From Nigrospora sphaerica (lineage: Eukaryota > Ascomycota > Sordariomycetes > Amphisphaeriales > Apiosporaceae), in NCBI GenBank assembly GCA_018287875.1, contig JAGVVL010000017.1:620001-684000 (forward strand): a DNA stretch of 64,000 nucleotides, read 5' to 3'. This document shows positions 42,770-54,800 of the stretch, in pieces (positions within the stretch are counted from its first letter, which is position 1; each line of letters begins with the position of its first letter). Below the pieces are notes generated by a model. That model saw nothing but the letters and a program-made list of their open reading frames with translations, was not told the origin of the DNA and did not search any database. The translations under genes were made by a program, and so were the position numbers.

Positions 42770-44998
42770 TGCAGAGGCACCGTGGAGGCAAGAGCCAGCA
42801 GACTTGCCGGCGAGAGATCGACACACTCTCAACTACTGCGGTAGCAAAACGAAGCCGAGGGACAAATACTGCGAAGGCATCTTGATGAAGAACTTAGCGG
42901 GGGAGCAAAAAGGTCATATAGACTAGGTTGGCATCCGCCTCCCGTTCGTGAGCAGGAGCGCGCATGCAACCATTTTATGCAGCTTGCCGGGGGAAACATG
43001 CTGTTTTCCAAACCTCAGACGGAACCCTGGCCCCGTAATGGGAGAGGGGCTGAGGCCCAAATTCAACGATCTAGCCGGATCAGGAGTGCAAGCTCAGCGT
43101 AACGTCCGCACGGCGCACGCACGACATGGGGGGTGTTACCATGGTGTGTGTTGCAGGGGCCAGAGTTTGGTACGATTCCAGATGCCTGTTACAGCCAAGG
43201 CTTGCGGGCCACCAAGTGAAGCCCGTATCTTATCATCTCGGGAGGCGAGATGGGGTGAGCGGACTCGCGGGTGTGGGAGCTTCTCGGCCGGACCTCGACG
43301 GAATCCAGATTTTCGCGTCAACCGTCAGCGGCCGTAGTGGTGCAGCCGCGAGTAACCCGTCACCGGGTTACACTTACCGGTATCCCAAACCCCTGCCGCG
43401 TCCGATGTTGTGCAGCTGCGTGGCAGGTCCTCAAGGCGATGTTGCTCGGTTCTAATTCGTCGCAAGGGCAGGTCCGCGAGAAGCCGAAGAAGGGAGGAGA
43501 TACTTCGGAGCAAAAAGGGCTCAAGGGAGTGCTGCTCAAGTTGGTGATTGGTCGAGGCCCGGTAGGGGGATGAGAGAAAGTTGGATGCGTCCATGCAACT
43601 GGGCACGATGGCATCGGAAGCGAGGCTGGTTTCAGATAAGCGTCGAGCGGCTCATCTGCGGCTAGGTTGCCTCACGTCAGTTGGCCCCGGGGTTTCGCCC
43701 GAAAGAGCGGCCGCACCTGGCTTTAGCCAAACGGCACCCCGGTGGAGTCTGCGAGGTGGACAGGCCCACACGTGTCTAAATGTACGGACCGACAAGGGGA
43801 AAGGAAGGCGGGGACTAGGCCGGCTTGGATTGGCCCCCCTCGGCCACATCTAGTGGCCGTCGTTGTGTTTTGCAGGCGGCTGCGGGGTATACTCTGAGGG
43901 TGTCCATACATTTGGGTTGGGGGATCCTATCGATAACAGCACTGGAAGAGGTTTGCCATGGCGCGACAACGCCAAGAGGGGGGGTGGAAAGCTCCGGTGC
44001 ATATCGTGGCAATCCGAAAGAAGCAGGTCGGAACACACACGATGCCACGGGAAAAGCCGTTTTGAGTAGGTGCCCTGCGCCGTCCGCGGCTGCTGCTGAG
44101 ACAGACACCCACGACGCTGACGCTGTGTCCGCCAGGACACCCATCGGCGCGAGTGTTCGGTCCATCACTCGAGACTTGATGCGCCTTGATCACGACGAGT
44201 TGGCGCCTGGTGGTGAGGACGAAGTAGGAAATCCCCGCAGTCGCCGACGACGCGGCAATGGACGTTGCTACATGTGCGGAAAAGAGTGGGCCAGGGGTTG
44301 GAAACGGGAAAGGGCAGGTGCCGACCACGAGCGGTTGGGAATACCCCATCGTAACAAATCCACTTTGGCTGCGCGCCATGGCGAGATACGGCAGGCACGT
44401 ATCGCCTCTCCAGACTTGGAAGGCTGGAAAGAGCCCTATCATAAGAATGCGAGTTCATCCCCCCCGACTCTTTTACCGGTGGGAGAGATGACGTTACACC
44501 GCCGGCATCACGGCATGCATCACCATCCAGAGTCGGCGACGGTTGAAGATACGCAAGCCTGGGGTGGTGTGCCGTCCCAACTATGTCCAAACTATCCATC
44601 AATCGCAATGCTTCATCTTCTCTTGGCTGCCCTCTTGGCTTTGGTCAGCCGCTTCGTCCCATCTTGTACAACCACGTGCAGTATGCAGGCGCCACGTTTT
44701 GTCGCCTGCAGGCCGGCGGGCTCGGCACCACAACAGCCCAGCAATTCATTTCACCACCTCAAGAAACCGGTCGCATAGTCAGCTCGTTACAGTGACGAAA
44801 CCCTAGCGCACGCCATCCATGGCGGCAATTCGCCTACTTTGGGATGCGATTGAAAGCTACCAGCTATGGAGAAGTAGGTCCTCGCTAGCGTAGGGTGCCA
44901 TTTCGTCCTGACGCAGTTCGTCCCCCCCTTCCCCCACCCTTCCCTTGCAGACGCATCCCGGAAGTCGGCAACTATTGCCGCTGTGTCGCTTCCATGCT
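42770..44998. other. 2.2 kb spacer with a possible broken secreted protein
   Basis: A 317-codon plus-strand frame (43825-44778) runs through here, but it has no recognisable domain and its composition matches the equally open frames on the opposite strand, so I do not call it. The only protein-like signal is a signal-peptide-like start near 44608 (annotated separately). Confidence 0.4.
44608..44795 (+). pseudogene. Possible frameshifted secreted-protein (lipase-like) fragment
   Basis: An ATG at 44608 opens MLHLLLAALLALVS, a good signal peptide. The next plausible sequence, LRPILYNHVQYAGATFC, lies one frame over and continues to a stop at 44793-44795. The block LYNHVQYAGATFC faintly recalls the start of mature fungal class-3 lipases. 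No catalytic GHSLG segment follows. Fragmentary and weak. Confidence 0.2.
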
Positions 44999-47080
44999 TT
45001 ATAAGCATTGCGAATACCATTCGTTGGAAAAGGTGCAGGTGAACGGGCTCGCACACTACTACCATGTTAGCATCCCTCTACTCGCGTCCATCCCCCGGGC
45101 TACATCGGTGCAACTTACGGTCGTGGGACCCGAGTAGCCTTGGCCACCGCATTGTCCATACTGGGGTACCGCGCCGCCACCGTTACCACCCCCAGGCGGT
45201 GTGGTCGTGGTCACGGGTGGTGCTTGGGTCGTGGTCACGGGTGGCGGCGCTTGGGTCGTAGTGGCCGGCGGACTTCCCTCGTTGTCGTTGCCAGTGCCGT
45301 CCGCGTACAGCAGGACGCTGTCAAAGATCTGCCCGCCGCGAGAAGAAACGCGCAGATTAGATAAAGCAACGAGGCCTAGTTGGTGAAGAGCTGAATGGAA
45401 TCAAAGATCTACGGGTTCGCAAACGGAAAAGAGTCAACGCGCCGTCACTTCGCGGTTGCCACCCAATCGGGTGAAATGCCAGACAGGAGACCAAATTGGG
45501 ACGAGACTTACGATGTTGGGGCTCAGGAAAGTAGTTCCACTGCTGCCAGAGGCGGCATTGATGACGATGGTGTTGGATCCAGCAACGAGCGTGCCGGCGG
45601 GAATGTTGAAGTCGTATACCTCGCCATATCCGCGATATGCGCCACGAGTCACGCCACGACTGTCAATTTTAGGGGGCGCCGCCGGCGTAGGCGCGGACCA
45701 GTTGTTGACCTTCGCTCCAGGTCGCGCCCCAGCAAAGGAAAGCGTAGTGGCAATACGCAGAGTGGCAGCACCAGGGGCCGAGCCGAGGTTGAAGCGAATC
45801 GTGACGGGATCGTTGACGCTCTTGAAAAGCGCCATGGGGAACTGGCCGACCGACGAGGAGCCAACCGTGTAGGTGACGGGCCCCCAGTTGCTCATGCGCG
45901 AATCCGACGGGTGCATGCGCAGCTGCTTATCTGCGTTGAGGAAGCCCTTGGGCTGGCCGTCCAAGTCGCCGATCTGCCAGAGCATGTTCCGGGACGGCAG
46001 CGTACTAGCAATGTTCTGTGATTTGGTTTGGCCTGCCGTGACCGAGACGGACGAGCTGGCTACCTTGAATTCGCCTTGGTACAAGACCATGGTGTACGTG
46101 CCAGGCTTCATGGGCGGCGAGGTGAAGGCGCCGTTGGACGCGGCCTTGGTCCAGTATTGAGCGGTCGGGTTGTACCAGTGAACAACCTTTTCGAATTGGT
46201 TCGGGATTCCAGACGCGGTACCCGTCACGGTTCCACGGCTGCCCTTGGGGACAAACCCGTTTACACCGAGCTGGCCCCAGAAGGAATCATCAAAGCCCTT
46301 GGCGCTGGGAACGCCGGACCGAGAGAAGGACATGACGTAAGGCCCGTGGAGGACGTTGGTCCGGTAACTCTCCGTCTGGACGTGGCCGCTGTTCATGTAG
46401 TTGTACAGGTTGGTCGAATCGCCGGCGTTGTTGCTCTCGATGTCGCGGAAGAAAGGCCCGCCAGACGACGACTCCGGCTGCGGGATCAGCATGCACACAT
46501 GCATCAGATCGGAGCCACCCAACACGCATTGCGCGTCCCTGTCGATGTAGCGGGTACTCGAATAGAACTTGGACCGGGTCTGGCCGTTGACGATGAAGAC
46601 GTCAGACCCTTCGACGGTCGAGGAGCTTCCGCCCGTGGTCGAGGCGGCGCCGTAAGGGTACTCTTGATTCAGCTGCTGCGCGTTGAGGCGCGCGATGAAG
46701 CGGAGCTCCCCAATGCTGGGCTCGGCCGAGATATACGTGGCCATGTGGATCGAGCTGTCGCCGGACCGGACGACAAGGTAGTGCGTGAGGGTGGGCGTGG
46801 TACAGGTAACCTTCACATACTGGTTGTTGATGGTCGTGGCGGTGACCGAGGCCGAGCCGAGGCCGGACGAGATGTGGCTGCCCTTGCCGGACGCCTGAAG
46901 CTCGACGCCGCGGTAGCGGATTGAGGTGATGTCGCAGCTGCCGCCATTGACGGTGAATATGAGCGGGTTCGCCGACCCGGCGTCTATCACGTAGTTGTTG
47001 CCCGACCGCGTGAAACCAAAAGCAGCCAGCGCCGACGAAGCGAAGGCGAGGACCGCCAGGAAGAGGGCCTGGAGCAACAT
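44999..47080 (-). CDS. Rhamnogalacturonan endolyase (PL4) with C-terminal CBM1
   Basis: A secreted pectin-degrading enzyme of 611 residues that cleaves rhamnogalacturonan I by beta-elimination. Exons: 47080-45512, 45328-45119, 45055-44999. The signal peptide [19 protein letters not shown] precedes [16 protein letters not shown], the typical PL4 start. I use the ATG at 47080; a longer frame begins upstream at a non-ATG codon. The beta-sandwich catalytic part, the fibronectin-like part ([16 protein letters not shown]) and the lectin-like end ([31 protein letters not shown]) are all present. Beyond the usual end come a Thr/Pro linker of repeated APPVTTT blocks and a cellulose-binding CBM1: [22 protein letters not shown] then WYSQCL and stop. 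The last intron (63 nt) cuts the CBM1 just before its third Cys. Family and fusion are secure; the 183-nt first intron is the least certain. Confidence 0.9.
45119..45200 (-). other. First part of CBM1 with its Gly-rich approach
   Basis: Within the lyase gene, this exon segment encodes the Gly-rich end of the linker and CBM1 residues up to SGPTT, including QCGGQGY. The remaining Cys pattern and the aromatic Trp-Tyr of the binding face are in the final 57-nt exon. The Tyr in QYGQC and the WY pair before SQCL are the expected cellulose-contact residues. Confidence 0.8.
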
Positions 47081-47948
47081 GATGCCGGTTGGAGAAACCA
47101 CGCAGCTGGCGCGTTTACTTGTTGGCGAAAGACAAGAATCCTTGTGCGCCTGTCCTTCAATCGACCGTGTTTTGCCATGGTGCGTGACTCCATGCTTAAG
47201 TAGATATGTATGTATTGCTTCTCTTCAAGCCAGGGGTCTCCTTCATAGCGCTGAGAGATCGGCATCGCAATCAGAGCCGGGTCTGCGCCTTTGTGCTTGT
47301 TGCTTGGAACTGCCGGGACGTGTCTCTCTGATTGGCGGAATCAGGCCGGGGGCAGCGGAAGAAATTGTCCAAGATGACAGATAGGGAAGGTCTCGCGCCG
47401 CCTCCGCCCAACCCTCGCAGACGGTTTAATCCCAAAAGGAAACGGAACGTGAGGGGACCTGGCCATCCTCCTGTTACAGGTTAAGAGAGGGCGGAATACT
47501 GGTAGCGTTGGGTACATAGGGAGCATTGATCCGCCTTGATTGATGGGAATTGATTCGAGTACCAAAGCCATACGTCCACCAGGTGTGCGGGGGGATGCAT
47601 CTCCTCCGCCCATGTTCTGGAGATTGCGACAACCTCGTCAGGGATCTGAAGACCGGGGGGACCCAGCTAGGGTTATTGACTTCCTTGTTGCGGCATGAAT
47701 GCCGTTGTGCCACTGTTACCGTGCCTCTTGGCGATTGACAAGAACACGCTTTGCCGCATCCTGCCGAATCGAACCGGGCCACTATGATCGTCGCAGGCTC
47801 CGGAGATCGCATAAGGGGCCTGCGGATTATTGGCGTACTCATCTGATGATTTCACTAAGTACATTCAGTGCCGGAACCCAGATTTGGGATCCAGAGTCGG
47901 GATCCAGCCGGGACCGATTGCTCAAGTAAGTGCAGTCGCTCGAGCTCC
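47081..47948. other. Lyase promoter region
   Basis: Lies between the lyase start and the stop of the GCIP-like gene on the same strand. No gene is seen. It presumably holds the lyase promoter, but I could not single out a regulator site. Confidence 0.4.
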
Positions 47949-49124
47949 TCAAACTATAGCCTCGGCCGGCTTCTTGATGTTGACCTGGAACTTCTCGGCC
48001 CAGGCCGTGAAATCGTCTGGCTGGCCCGTCCACGACTTCATAAGCATCTCCGAGGCGGCAAAAGCGTCAAAGAAACAGGCGTCCATGTCATCGTCGATGG
48101 GGCCGGGTTCCAACTCGTAGAACCGACAGGCAAGCTCATTGAAGCGGCTCGGGAGTTGACGGAGCAAGGGCATCACCTCGTCCAGCCGTTTAACTACTTG
48201 GCTTTCCGGGTCCGAAGGTGGTAGAGGAGGGAGGACCTTAAGTCGCTTCTTGACGATGGCCGAGTAGAGAAGCGACGTCAGTCGCAGCCTCCTAAGGCAG
48301 GAGTCGAGCCGGTCGCCGATCTTGTCCGGGTCATCGCGCGGTATGTGGCGCGTGTTCATCATGTCGTCGATGGCGTCCTGGGCGTCCTGAACTGACAGCT
48401 GGGTGGCATCGAGCTGGTGCGTGACGTACTCGACCTCGTCTTCTTCCTCGTCGTCACCGGCGGCTTCCTCGCCCTCTTCCTTCCACTCCTTGAGCTCTTC
48501 CAGCACATCCATGAGGGTGTCGCGGTACTCCTCGACCTTCTTGGCGAGCAAGCCCGCAATGCCCAGCTTCTTGAGCAGTATCACGTCGTCGCACGCGGCC
48601 CAGATGACGCCCGTCACCATCAGGCTGCCCTTGTTGCCGCGAATGCCGTTCTTCTGGTCCACCGACAGCGCTTTGCCGTCCAGGGGGATGCTTTCGATCA
48701 GCCCGCGCAGCTCGCCGAGGACACGGTAGCACCGGTACGCCAGGTCTTGCTTCGCGACGGCCGTGTACCGGTGGGCGTCGCAGGCCTGGGCGGCCGTGGC
48801 AAGGCCGGGAATGGGGCCGGCGACGAGCTCGCGGAGCACCTTGATGACGGCCGAGGGGGTGAATGGCTCGTTGATTATGAGCAGGGAGAGCTTGGTCGTG
48901 TGTGCGCGGATGAGCGTGGCCGAGTCGTGCGCCAGCGACAGGGCGTCGATAGACTGCGGGGCGGCGGCGGCGGCGCTCGATGACGATGGAGGGGCAGCAA
49001 CGGCCGCTTTATCGGTGGCGGCCGCGTGGAGGATTGTCTCAAGCTGTGAGACCAGCTGCGCTGTCGTCTGCACAAGGCTTCGGAGGCCCGCGAGGGACGT
49101 ATCACCCGCCGTTGACGGTGCCAT
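47949..49124 (-). CDS. GCIP/cyclin-D1-binding-protein-1-like protein
   Basis: An intronless frame of 391 residues from the ATG of MAPSTAGDTSLAGLRS (49122-49124). An in-frame extension upstream begins at a non-ATG codon and is not used. The protein is almost wholly helical. The N-terminal block (LVQTTAQLVSQLETIL), LSLLIINEPFTPSAVIKVLREL and LATAAQACDAHRYT match what I know of the GCIP N-terminal domain family in fungi. VTGVIWAACDDVILLKKLGI and GLLAKKVEEYRDTLMDVLEE (a conserved core in these proteins) follow. An acidic stretch (about residues 210-235, rich in Glu and Asp) separates this from a C-terminal helical half with HIPRDDPDKIGDRLDSCLRR. In animals the family binds cyclin D1; the fungal role is not known. 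Confidence in the gene is high and in the family moderate to good. Confidence 0.8.
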   Translation of the reverse strand: MAPSTAGDTSLAGLRSLVQTTAQLVSQLETILHAAATDKAAVAAPPSSSSAAAAAPQSIDALSLAHDSATLIRAHTTKLSLLIINEPFTPSAVIKVLRELVAGPIPGLATAAQACDAHRYTAVAKQDLAYRCYRVLGELRGLIESIPLDGKALSVDQKNGIRGNKGSLMVTGVIWAACDDVILLKKLGIAGLLAKKVEEYRDTLMDVLEELKEWKEEGEEAAGDDEEEDEVEYVTHQLDATQLSVQDAQDAIDDMMNTRHIPRDDPDKIGDRLDSCLRRLRLTSLLYSAIVKKRLKVLPPLPPSDPESQVVKRLDEVMPLLRQLPSRFNELACRFYELEPGPIDDDMDACFFDAFAASEMLMKSWTGQPDDFTAWAEKFQVNIKKPAEAIV

Positions 49125-50609
49125 CTTTGCAGGGAATATGGCTGGCGCTGTGGGTGATGCTTCCTTCGTGCCTGCACCTGAGGACGCTGGAAATTTTGAG
49201 GTCACCGACGGAGTTGGAGGGGTTTGCACCGCAGGTGGAGTCAGCTGGCAGTCACCGCCAATCAGACCTGCCTCTTGTGGCCTCTCGCAACTGTGCGAGA
49301 AGTGTCACTTTCTTCACCAGCCCCAACCCACCCCGGGTCCATTCGATACAAGTGACGATTGCGTAGACTTACTTGTTCCTTCCGTAGAGACTGGTTAGGC
49401 TTATATCAAACGGGTTGAGAATCGCCAATTCGCATGCTTTGACTGGTACAAACCCTTCGTTTCCCTGCGCAGCTGGAGAGTGAATTCACCTTGCTCAGTG
49501 GTTGCCGAATACTGTAGACTTGAGTGCCAAACAATTTTGAATCACAGTTGATGAGAATGAAATCCTAAATCTACAAGCTTCTTGAGGACTCTATCAGGGG
49601 GCCCCCGAACTCGCCACAAGCACTGGTTGGAATCTGAAAATGTTGGTACAGCTAGATCGCTATTCAAAATATAAGTGATCGAAGAATTGTGCATAAAATT
49701 GATGCGAGAGGTGGCTGTGGCCGGCCAGTTCTTGTCCAACAGAATTGAAAGACTCTCATCCACCACCTAGCTTAACCGTTTCCGCGGATAGAAGTAATTG
49801 GAAGGCACTCCGTAACATTCATAGGAGCTCGGTCAACTTACTGATAGAAAAACCAGATAGTCCCCTCGCCTATCCTGGAACTATTTCTGCCGACGTTCCT
49901 TTCCTCTTTTCATACCAAATCACAGCCATGTTGGACTTATTTTACAAGGAAGAAACCATGAAGGTTCTTTTGAGAAGCTACGCGGAAATTGGGCACTATT
50001 TGGAGAGCTTTACATAATGGACCTCCTTTCTCCCCTTTCAGAATGCTTGCAAGGTTACCTAATTGTAACCATAGAACACGATGTCGGACACTAATCAATG
50101 ATTGCGTGGCTGAATCTCAATTTATCACAATGGATGGTTTAACAAACAACTTGAGCCCCTCGGGGCCACGAAGGGTGTCCGGACCTTTTGGCGGGGGCGG
50201 ACGGCGGGCAGAAATGGTGACTTCACTTCGCAAGCGACGACTATCAACTCTTCGAAATTATCGATCGGATGAACTGAGCCTCAATGAAGTCATTTCCATT
50301 GTAGCAGAACCAATATCTGTCCGGGGTGGGTATTTTGTTACTGGTTTCTTTTGCTTGAGTGCGTTGATCAGGTCCCACCACTCCTTACACTACTTGCCAG
50401 TCACCTCGGGGTCGCAATGCGGCTTTCTAGGTCCACTTTGCTGGCGTGGAACCGAAACTATGGTAGTTAGAGTGCTTATAACGTGGAAATATTTTATAAT
50501 TGATTAAACATCGCAGAGCAAGGCTACCATCTTCATAACATCATCACTCATATACTCTGATCCAAATCCCTTTCAGCCCGCAGCTTCGCTACCCGTGGGT
50601 CGAGACCCC
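49125..50609. other. 1.5 kb AT-richer spacer
   Basis: A 172-codon plus-strand frame at 49989-50507 has AT-rich composition unlike the true genes, and no domain. Nothing is supported here beyond the promoter of the GCIP-like gene. Confidence 0.4.
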
Positions 50610-51838
50610 TTAGGCTTTGCAAGCCGGGGAAGGGACGCCAGCGTTGGTGGCGTTGGAGAAGAACAAGCTGAAGTCCTTGGTGTATTTGTCGGTGCCACGG
50701 AAGCCGCCGTAGTTCTTGGCGTACGAGGCGTCCCAGGTCTCAGTGTACTGGAGGGCAAAAACTCGTCAGCATGTGGTCCTTGGCGATAGGCAAGGGAAAG
50801 GAGGTGTCTTCCGGGAGAAGGACTCACCATGGCGCAAACCTGGCCCTGGGGCTCGTTGTTCTTCATCTGCATGTAGGTGTTGAAGAATTGGCAGGTGCGG
50901 GTGGAACCGCTCTTCAGGTTAGCCGCGCTCTTGGCGGCGCAGGCGGCGGCGCACAGCTCCGGGTCAAAGGGACCCTTGGTGAAGGTCTGCATGCCCATGT
51001 ACGTGTCGACGTTGTTGCAGTCCAGCGGGGCATTGGTGGAGGCATCCAGGGGACCCAGGATGCCCACGTAGCCCGCCGGAGTCTTGAACTTGCTGTCCTC
51101 GTTCTTGTTGTACGCGTTGGAGGCGGCGATGGTGACCTCGAAGCCGTTGCGCCACTCGCCCGTGTTCTTGGCCGTTTCCTTGTAGAGAGGGGTGCCCCAG
51201 AGCACACACTTGATCATGGTCGTGCTCGCCGCCTTAGGGTCGCAGGCCGGGTCCTAGTTGGTAAATTTAGCGGCACGTCACAAAGATGAGCTGGGGAGAA
51301 CATCACGTACCACACTAGGGTCTCTCTCGAGGTAGAGGTTGAAGGCCGAGCATGCAGAAACTTCGTTGCATTTAGCAGCACACAGTTCGGCATCGTATTG
51401 GGCCATGGTGTGGTGGCCGAGATAGTGCGAGGTCTGAGAAGAGGCCTGCAGGTTGGAAAAGGACTGGATGAAACCGGCGGGGGCAGCTGCGGCCGCGCTC
51501 GTGGCTAGCTTGGCAAAATCCGTGTCCCCCTTGAAGCCGGCGCCGGTGTCCAGAGCGGGACGGGGTCCCTGTCCCTGAGTCTGCGTAGCACAGGTCCGCC
51601 GGGACCGCCGGGTCGAACTCTCGGCACGAGAGATCAGACCGTCGACTTTCTCACTGTGGGTGTCGGCGATAACCTCAGCCACGGCGGCCTGGACATTGTA
51701 GGGAACGTTGCCCTTGGGGGTGGTGGAGTCAACCGTGACTTCCTCAAGCGTGGGGAGCGACTCGAGGTAGTCGAAGTTGTCCTCCTGAGCGCCGGCAAGG
51801 GCGGCGAGGGCGATGACAGCAACGGCAGTAGTCTTCAT
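50610..51838 (-). CDS. Secreted two-module cysteine protein (Apple/PAN-like pattern)
   Basis: A 363-residue secreted protein in three exons: 51838-51311, 51253-50828 and 50747-50610, with introns of 57 and 80 nt that restore the frame. The signal peptide MKTTAVAVIALAALAGA is followed by a pro-like acidic segment and a basic RRSRR site near residue 80, a possible Kex2-type cleavage point. Two similar modules follow. The first has YLGHHTMAQYDAELCAAKC then CSAFNLYLERDPS. The second has TYMGMQTFTKGPFDPELCAAAC then CQFFNTYMQM. The repeated 'ELCAAxC...C..FN' layout recalls PAN/Apple domains. DPACDPKAASTT and CVLWG lie between the modules. Proteins of this build are common in mould secretomes but have no known function that I can name. 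A TATA box lies upstream. Confidence 0.8.
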
Positions 51839-54800
51839 CTTGATGGTGTGAGAAGGGAGACTGGCGAGGGCTCGAGGAAGTCAGAGAATGGGGAGGCTGT
51901 AGATGTGAGAGGGCTGCTTGAGGATGTGATCTGAGATGAAGAGATAAGTCCCAAACCGGGGCACGGTCGACGTTATATACACATTGCCGGCGGCGACGGT
52001 TGGGGAGACCATCGCCGTCTTCGGTGGTCATCCTTTTTGGTGGGCGTCGCCTAGGCCTCCCCGCTGAACCCGAAGACATCGGAGCCGAGAATAGAACGGG
52101 CCTTCACCCGCTTGTCTCTCGTTGGTTTAGCCTACGACAGGCCACGCGAAACTAGCCGGCTGAAAACAACGAAGGCACTCACGGGCTTCACCTTGCAGAA
52201 AGAGGGGCGCTACTGGTGAGCCCAACGTTCAGCTTCCATGAGACCTGATGGCCAAGCTTCCCCATTGGATCATGTCCGAGAAAGGCAGAAGATTGGTTCA
52301 AGATGCATGAAGTTGCTGGCAATGGACCTGAAGTCATCTCCACAACATTTGGCTGCATGTGTACATGCGGGAGAGGGGAAGTGTGCGTGCCATGGTAGGT
52401 AAAACATACGGTCCTCGGAGCAGGCAGACAGGTACCCAATGTTTGCCAGTGGCTTTGCTTTTGGGCTAGGCCAGGGCTTCTTCACAGCTAAGCGGTGGCT
52501 CGGACGCTAAGACTCACGTCACCAATCAAGAGCTACGATAATCACACCATGACGGGCAACAACGTGGGAAGTCATATGGGTCCGCCGCCTGAGCGGGCAG
52601 GGTCTGAAGAGCTGGTAACCGGGCTGCCTCCGGTGCCTCGGCTGCTTGACCCCAAAGCGCTCGACTCGAAGTGACTCGAGGTGGCTCGATATGAGCGGGC
52701 GACTCCGGTTCGGTCTGCGGTTCGGCGGCTTGCTGCATCCGAGGTTCCGCAGCGGGTGAGACGGCCAACGAACACCTGCGGGCGAGTAAGTCAAGTATCG
52801 CTACGACGAGGGAGAAGCTTCCACAGCTCCCAGTTGCGTGTCCATCTGCGTGCGTGCGTGCATGTGTCCAAGACATTCGGACCGGACGGAGGGTGGCTGG
52901 GTAACACGAACAGCGGTGACAGGATGGCAGGTCCCACTTGCTATGGTCGCAAGTTTGAAGCTGCGTAAAAAGGTCGGCTAGGGTCAGGAACACGGACATT
53001 CGGAGTTTGTGGAGGAAATGCGGCTGAGACTGCCAACGAAAAAAGAGGCACGAAGGAACACACCACCTTAAGACGCCGTCCCAGCAGCGTGGGACGCGCT
53101 AGATCCCATTACGGTTAACACGGACGGGGGGTGGCGCTCTTGGTCGACTTGATCTCAGCTGAAACCGTGGTAGATGCCTTTCGGCCCTCGTGATTTGGCC
53201 AACTGCCACTTGTTGTTCGGCACGCCGACAAAGCATCACCGATAAAGATGGCGTTGGCGGCACGAGTCCGGTTCTGCTGGCTCAACGGGCTTGCCCGCGC
53301 GCGTGGCGCACTGCCCGGAGCTAGACGGGAAAAGCCCGATGGGCGCGCGGCTCGATTACCAATGGCCATTGTGAATTCCCATGCCGTTTCAAGACTACCC
53401 TCTTTCAGCTCGACGCGAATACTAGGAGGTACTGCCTCAAAGTATATCCCGGCCCAGTGTGGCATCAGACGGCGCGACGCAACCACGGGGTTTTTGCATG
53501 ATAGCACGGGTGGCAGCTTGAGAGACACACGGGCCGTCTACTCGCCTCTTCACCACCACGGTGTAGATGCGATAGTTCTATCCAGTTGGCGAGACATGAT
53601 GCACGTGTTGGACACGCAATGTTTCCTTTTTCTCCTCAGTTGCGAGTACGGGTCCCGAGCCGCAAACCCAGAGTGGACGAGGAAGGCCATTGCAGCAAGT
53701 GCCGGTTCCCGCCAGCTTCCATGCATGCAAGCAACAGCAGCCCTGCCCAAACAGGTCATCAACGCGGCTGATCCGGCCAGCGCCGACTGCAGGCCGCAAG
53801 ATCACCATCGTCTTGCCCACCTAGCCCACTTACAGTTTGGGCAGCCAGAAGTTTAGTCCATTCAGCTGTCAGCTAAGTACTACTGTGATAGCTCCTGGCC
53901 CGCCGACGGGCCCGCCGGGGCGGAATACAACAAACTCTGCCACCCGATCGACGCCAGTGTCACCTCGACCGCCGGCGTCGTGCCGATCTCCTCCGGTGCG
54001 TCACGATATGCCGCGACGCGCCGTTGCTCGAGCTACCCTGCGTCTTCATCACGGGCTATATGCGCCCAGGTATTAATTACGTGATGAATGTGCGGGACGC
54101 GACGCAACTTGAACCCTGAGGAAGGACGGTCACTTCAGTGGGCACTCTCCTCCCAACCTCAATTTGGTCGCCGCTCCCTCGTAAGTTCCCTTCCCTTCTC
54201 CTCTCAACCCCATCGCCTGACCCTCAAGCTGTGCGCGGCATTAACGTCTTCTCTGCCGGATCAGCCTCGACCTGTTTCTTGGCGGCGCCGTCGTCGGGAT
54301 CACCAGCGCGTGAGTCCACTTTGGCAGTCTAGGCTGCAGGAGGCCTTTGGGGAAGCTCAAGGCGACGGGTGCTTTCTCCTGCACGATGCGGATCTGACGC
54401 GCAGCCTAAGTGAGTTGTAAGCAGCGGACTGTCCAGCCATTCTCCACCTGCAAGGCCCAGACCGACCACCACCAAATCCCCGACCTGCCGCTTTTCTTTT
54501 GGTCGCTCACCATGACCAGGTCACGCACATGCCGAAATTTGTGGTGCGCCGACTTTCCTTTTGACTCTTAAGCTATTTCTCGGCCGACCTTTGACTTTAA
54601 ATCACCGCACTGCGCCTCCTCGTGGCCGCCGGGCCCATTGTCCCTTTAAATTCGCATACCGACGTTTGTCGCTCAGCCCTGCCTCGTGGCGCTCTCAGCT
54701 GCCGCGTCACGGATGCCGAGAGCAGCCCGTGGGCTTCAGCCACCGTGGGCTGTTCTGCTTTCAAAGGGCCGGCACCTACTTTTCATGCTCGAAAAACAAA

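Noticed and set aside
43825..44778. 317-codon plus-strand frame
   Set aside because: No domain or coding-type bias, and comparable open frames overlap it on the opposite strand.
46028..46924. 298-codon plus-strand frame inside the lyase gene
   Set aside because: Antisense shadow of the PL4 catalytic region.
49989..50507. 172-codon plus-strand frame
   Set aside because: AT-rich codon use unlike neighbouring genes, no motif, no splice-site support.
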